Assembly (NCBI GenBank): GCA_030614245.1 | Contig: JAUWKK010000192.1 | Span: 1 to 5,910 of the forward strand | DNA: 5,910 nucleotides | Source: Planctomycetota bacterium | GTDB taxonomy: Bacteria > Planctomycetota > PUPC01 > JABMSA01 > JAUWKK01 | Reading direction: 5' to 3' | Shown here: piece after piece, positions 4,960 to 5,910 of the stretch | How the letters are laid out: each line of letters starts with the position of its first letter | Numbering within the stretch: the first letter of the stretch is position 1 | Notes under the pieces: model-generated | What the model saw: the letters and a program-made list of their open reading frames with translations, nothing else | Database searches by the model: none | What the model was told of the DNA's origin: nothing | Translations under genes and position numbers: made by a program

Positions 4960-5799
4960 ATGACCAAGACACGAGACAAGCAAAAGCTCGCAGATCAAGC
5001 GCTGCGGCTCCGCAGGCACGTGGTCGAGATGGTATACCAGGCAGGTTCGGGCCATCCGGGTGGCGCACTCGGGATGGCGGAGGTGTTTGTGAGCCTGTAT
5101 CCGGCGGGAGAGCTGAAGATCCGGCCGGAAGAGCCCAAATGGGACGACCGCGACCGGTTCGTGCTGTCGAAGGGGCACATCTGCCCGGGATACTATGCCG
5201 CGCTCGCCATTGCGGGATACTTCTCCGAAGACCTCCTGCCGACTTTCCGCAAACTCGGGTCGCCGCTTCAAGGGCATCCGTGCATGCTCAAGGGAACCGG
5301 AATAGATGTTTCCAGCGGCTCATTGGGCCAGGGCCTCTCGGTTGCCAATGGAATGGCCATTGCAGCCAAGCTCGACGGCAAGAGCTATCGCGTCTATGTG
5401 ATGCTCGGGGATGGCGAAGTGCAGGAGGGCCAGGTGTGGGAAGCCGCAATGTCGAGCACACATTACAAACTCGATAACGTGTGTGCTATTCTCGACTCCA
5501 ATGGCCTCCAGATCGACGGAAAAGTCAGTGAGATAATGGGCGTCGCTCCCTTGGCGGGCAAGTGGGAGGCGTTCGGCTGGAACGTGATCGAGATCGATGG
5601 CAATGACTTCGACCAGATATTCGACGCTTTTGACCGGGCGCGCGCCACAAAAGGCAAGCCAACTATCATCATTGCCAGAACCATCAAGGGCAAGGGCGTA
5701 TCGTTCATGGAGAATGCCTGCGAATGGCATGGCAAAGCCCCGAACGAGGAGCAATACAGGCAGGCGATGAGCGATCTCGGTGTCCATGCGACCGTCTGA
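4960..5799 (+). CDS. tkt: transketolase, N-terminal subunit (split type)
   Basis: This is a complete 279-residue protein with GGAGG four bases before its ATG. It is the thiamine-diphosphate-binding half of transketolase, which moves two-carbon units between sugar phosphates in the cytoplasmic non-oxidative pentose phosphate pathway. Visible motifs are GSGHPGG with His32, SKGH with His73, GHP with His106 and SSGSLGQG (118-125). The cofactor motif is GDG at 150-152 with Asn181 about 30 residues later, which binds magnesium and the diphosphate. RTIKGKGVSFME closes the domain. One-piece transketolases have over 600 residues; about 280 is the normal size for the N-terminal subunit of the two-gene form. 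The partner with the pyrimidine-binding and C-terminal domains normally follows at once. Here 111 bp of repeat-containing sequence follow without its start. A promoter lies just upstream, so it likely heads its own transcript. Confidence 0.96.
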   Translation: MTKTRDKQKLADQALRLRRHVVEMVYQAGSGHPGGALGMAEVFVSLYPAGELKIRPEEPKWDDRDRFVLSKGHICPGYYAALAIAGYFSEDLLPTFRKLGSPLQGHPCMLKGTGIDVSSGSLGQGLSVANGMAIAAKLDGKSYRVYVMLGDGEVQEGQVWEAAMSSTHYKLDNVCAILDSNGLQIDGKVSEIMGVAPLAGKWEAFGWNVIEIDGNDFDQIFDAFDRARATKGKPTIIIARTIKGKGVSFMENACEWHGKAPNEEQYRQAMSDLGVHATV

Positions 5800-5814
5800 G
5801 AGCCGCTGTCTGGT

Positions 5815-5910
5815 TGAAACCGCCGATAAACACAGATAAGAAGTCTTAATTATCAGCGTTCATCAGCGTTCATCTGTGGTTGCCTTTCTGCTGAAACCGC
5901 CGATAAACAC
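5815..5910. repeat. intergenic repeat: 19-bp unit twice at 77-bp spacing, with inverted parts
   Basis: TGAAACCGCCGATAAACAC occurs at 5815-5833 and again at 5892-5910, where the window ends. Between the copies is a perfect tandem CAGCGTTCAT (5854-5863, 5864-5873). There are also inverted pairs: ACAGAT/ATCTGT (5832-5837, 5872-5877) and GATAA/TTATC (5835-5839, 5850-5854), and AACC near the left end mirrors GGTT at the right. The block could fold into a long imperfect hairpin. It resembles short palindromic intergenic repeats, but whether it is dispersed in the genome cannot be seen from here. Confidence 0.7.

Noticed and set aside
5815..5910. Possible CRISPR array, because a repeat with GAAAC recurs
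   Set aside because: Only two copies are seen, the 58-base interval contains tandem and inverted parts related to the repeat itself, and no cas gene is in view.

Overview
The window looks like a chromosomal segment of an uncultured or environmental Gram-negative-type bacterium. Two features point to a planctomycete-like (Phycisphaerae) or similar lineage such as Armatimonadota. One is a surface protein with a PEP-CTERM sorting tail. The other is a secreted protein ending in a type I dockerin with no cellulosome genes in view. A split transketolase and short intergenic inverted repeats fit this but are not diagnostic, so the taxon is an inference only.

Left part (1-1310). The 3' part of a NAD(P)H-hydrate epimerase gene (nnrE, YjeF_N domain) enters from the left and ends at 403. 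Facing it on the minus strand is a 282-residue open frame that is not a normal gene. It begins as the nickel chaperone HypA, switches in frame at a CPNCG zinc knuckle to the zinc-finger region of HypF, and then jumps in frame to the end of the HypF YrdC-like domain. It then runs out of frame into the last 46 codons of HypE, ending in the diagnostic PRIC tail. I read this as a [NiFe]-hydrogenase maturation operon collapsed by at least three deletions, unless it is an assembly artefact.

Middle part (1311-4527). A long AT-richer non-coding stretch (1311-2188) holds the regulatory signals for a PEP-CTERM protein gene (2189-3178). These are an almost perfect sigma-54 site (TGGCAC-N5-TTGC), three related short motifs upstream of it, a 22-bp dyad, and a good sigma-70 promoter (TTGACA-17-TATGAT). 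The gene contains a G9 run inside its frame that could switch the protein off by slippage. Just past its stop is a strong 39-nt hairpin. The next gene (3583-4527) encodes a secreted C39-like cysteine peptidase domain followed by a dockerin.

Right part (4528-5910). A 360-bp gap contains a GC-rich module with two adjacent hairpins and then a TATAAT promoter. Next is a complete N-terminal subunit of a split transketolase (4960-5799), a pentose-phosphate enzyme. The expected C-terminal subunit gene is not within the 111 bp that follow. That space holds a repeat whose 19-bp unit recurs 77 bp later at the window edge.

The genes do not form one pathway. The two export-directed proteins could belong to one cell-surface programme, but nothing in the sequence proves it.
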